Of a stretch of 14,638 nucleotides of DNA, positions 13,892-14,638 are shown one piece after another. The notes under the pieces are model-generated. The model worked only from the letters and a program-made list of their open reading frames with translations, had not been told where the DNA came from and searched no databases. Each line of letters begins with the position of its first letter. Position 1 is the first letter of the stretch. Location: NCBI GenBank assembly GCA_030833305.1, contig JAURHL010000030.1, positions 1-14,638 of the forward strand. The letters are read 5' to 3'. The position numbers were made by a program, and so were the translations under genes. The stretch is from Acidimicrobiales bacterium (GTDB lineage Bacteria > Actinomycetota > Acidimicrobiia > Acidimicrobiales > Ilumatobacteraceae).

Positions 13892-14638
13892 TTAGGGCCT
13901 GATCTCGTAAAAGGCGTTCAACGAGTGCTCGATGTCCAGTCGCCGAAAACGAGTGAAGCCGGCTTCGACGGCCATCTCGCGGGCTTTGCTCTCCGGCAAA
14001 CCCAACGTTCCCAGACCCGCCCCGCCGGGGACCGACATGGCCGACGACATGCACGACATCACGCTGATTCCGTACATCAGGGACGCCATGGGATTCTTGC
14101 GCATCGTTTCCTCGAACGTGTCGAGGGCCTTGATGTCCACCAGCAGCCAGATTCCGTCGTCTTTCAAGCTACGCCGGATGGATCCCATCACCTCCTGCGG
14201 ATGGGTCATGTCGTGGATGCAATCGAAGGCCGTGACGAAATCCAGGGAGCCGTCCTCCGGCAGTGGATCGCGTCGCGGATCACGGAACTCGACGTTCGAC
14301 ACTGACTCCCGAGCCTTGCGGTCCGCGGCTCGTTCGAGGGCGAACCGGGAAATGTCGTATCCGACCACGTGGGAGTTCGGGAACGCGGACGCCATCCGTA
14401 TCGCGGCGCCACCCGCGCCACATCCGATGTCGGCGACCCGCGCCCCCGCGGTCAATCGTTCGGGCAGTCCGTCCATCGCGGGAAGCACGGTCGGGAGCAG
14501 GTGACTACGACTCCACGGTTCGAAGCTGCGCTCGATGCCCACCGCGCCATCGGGACCATGGCTGTCGTAATCATGTCCCACGCCCGTGCGGAACGACTCG
14601 GGTAGCACCTGCAACGAGTTCATCGTTTGCGGCAACCG
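13892..14638 (-). CDS. Class I SAM-dependent methyltransferase, 5' end outside the window
   Basis: At least 248 residues of a Rossmann-fold methyltransferase. Motif I is ARVADIGCGAGGAAIRMA, followed by VVGYDISRFALERA (motif II with acidic Asp), NVEFRD, LDFVTAFDCIHDM (motif IV region), LKDDGIWLLVDI, and the C-terminal GGAGLGTLGL and AGFTRFRRLDI ending in YEIRP. The FDCIHDMTHP pattern and the CMSSAM-GGAGLG segment resemble actinobacterial methyltransferases that carry an N-terminal winged-helix domain. The frame is open through the right edge, and the upstream residues (EPWSRSHLLPTVLPAM) look like the linker of that architecture. The real start is therefore probably outside, and TTG/ATG codons near 14635-14624 are unlikely starts. 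It is the first visible gene of the unit leading to two PPOX proteins and an SDR. The methyl acceptor is unknown. Confidence 0.88.
   Translation of the reverse strand, partial: RLPQTMNSLQVLPESFRTGVGHDYDSHGPDGAVGIERSFEPWSRSHLLPTVLPAMDGLPERLTAGARVADIGCGAGGAAIRMASAFPNSHVVGYDISRFALERAADRKARESVSNVEFRDPRRDPLPEDGSLDFVTAFDCIHDMTHPQEVMGSIRRSLKDDGIWLLVDIKALDTFEETMRKNPMASLMYGISVMSCMSSAMSVPGGAGLGTLGLPESKAREMAVEAGFTRFRRLDIEHSLNAFYEIRP

Overview
The window is a compact, GC-rich bacterial segment with almost no gene-free DNA. The long GC-rich frames, an actinobacterial-style CtaA (paired cysteines, E..N-R instead of E..H-R), tandem PPOX-family flavin/F420-type proteins, crotonase and nitroreductase genes, and TANNNT boxes a few bases before ATG starts all suggest an actinobacterium, possibly Acidimicrobiia-like. 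The taxon is an inference. I saw no rRNA, tRNA, CRISPR array, insertion sequence or origin, and no gene-free stretch over 300 bases.

Layout. 1-652: the C-terminal part of a Sua5-type tRNA threonylcarbamoyladenosine synthase (+). Its first ~100 bases do not look like Sua5 but read on the minus strand like a membrane protein, so the left edge may be a rearrangement or chimeric join. 649-2692 (-): a translationally coupled trio, crotonase -> nitroreductase -> J-domain protein. 2819-4174 (+): a LivJ/LivK-type substrate-binding lipoprotein whose domain halves are in swapped order (circular permutation), followed by a very strong terminator. 4280-8253 (-): the matching transporter operon livH-livM-livG-livF. 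Its LivH has a signal peptide and a ~100-residue extracytoplasmic beta-type domain fused in front. 8322-10174 (+): an EamA-type transporter overlapping a nitronate monooxygenase-like flavoprotein that lacks the usual catalytic His. 10135-11037 (-): heme A synthase CtaA, overlapping the flavoprotein tail to tail. 11096-12193 (+): a CrtC/AttH-like two-lipocalin-type protein of unknown role. 12206-14638 (-): methyltransferase (cut by the window edge) -> two paralogous PPOX-fold proteins -> SDR oxidoreductase, all tightly coupled.

How it fits together. The central 2.8-8.3 kb is a branched-chain amino acid-type (HAAT) ABC importer with all five components. The binding protein is transcribed separately and converges on the permease/ATPase operon. 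Two of the five components have unusual architecture on the extracytoplasmic side: the permuted binding protein and the LivH with an added outside domain. This is the most interesting part of the window. Both oddities lie where binding protein and permease should meet, but a functional link is only inference. Four genes begin with a TANNNT hexamer exactly six bases before the ATG, which suggests leaderless transcription. Many adjacent same-strand genes overlap by a few bases (ATGA, GTGA, TGATG), which suggests translational coupling.
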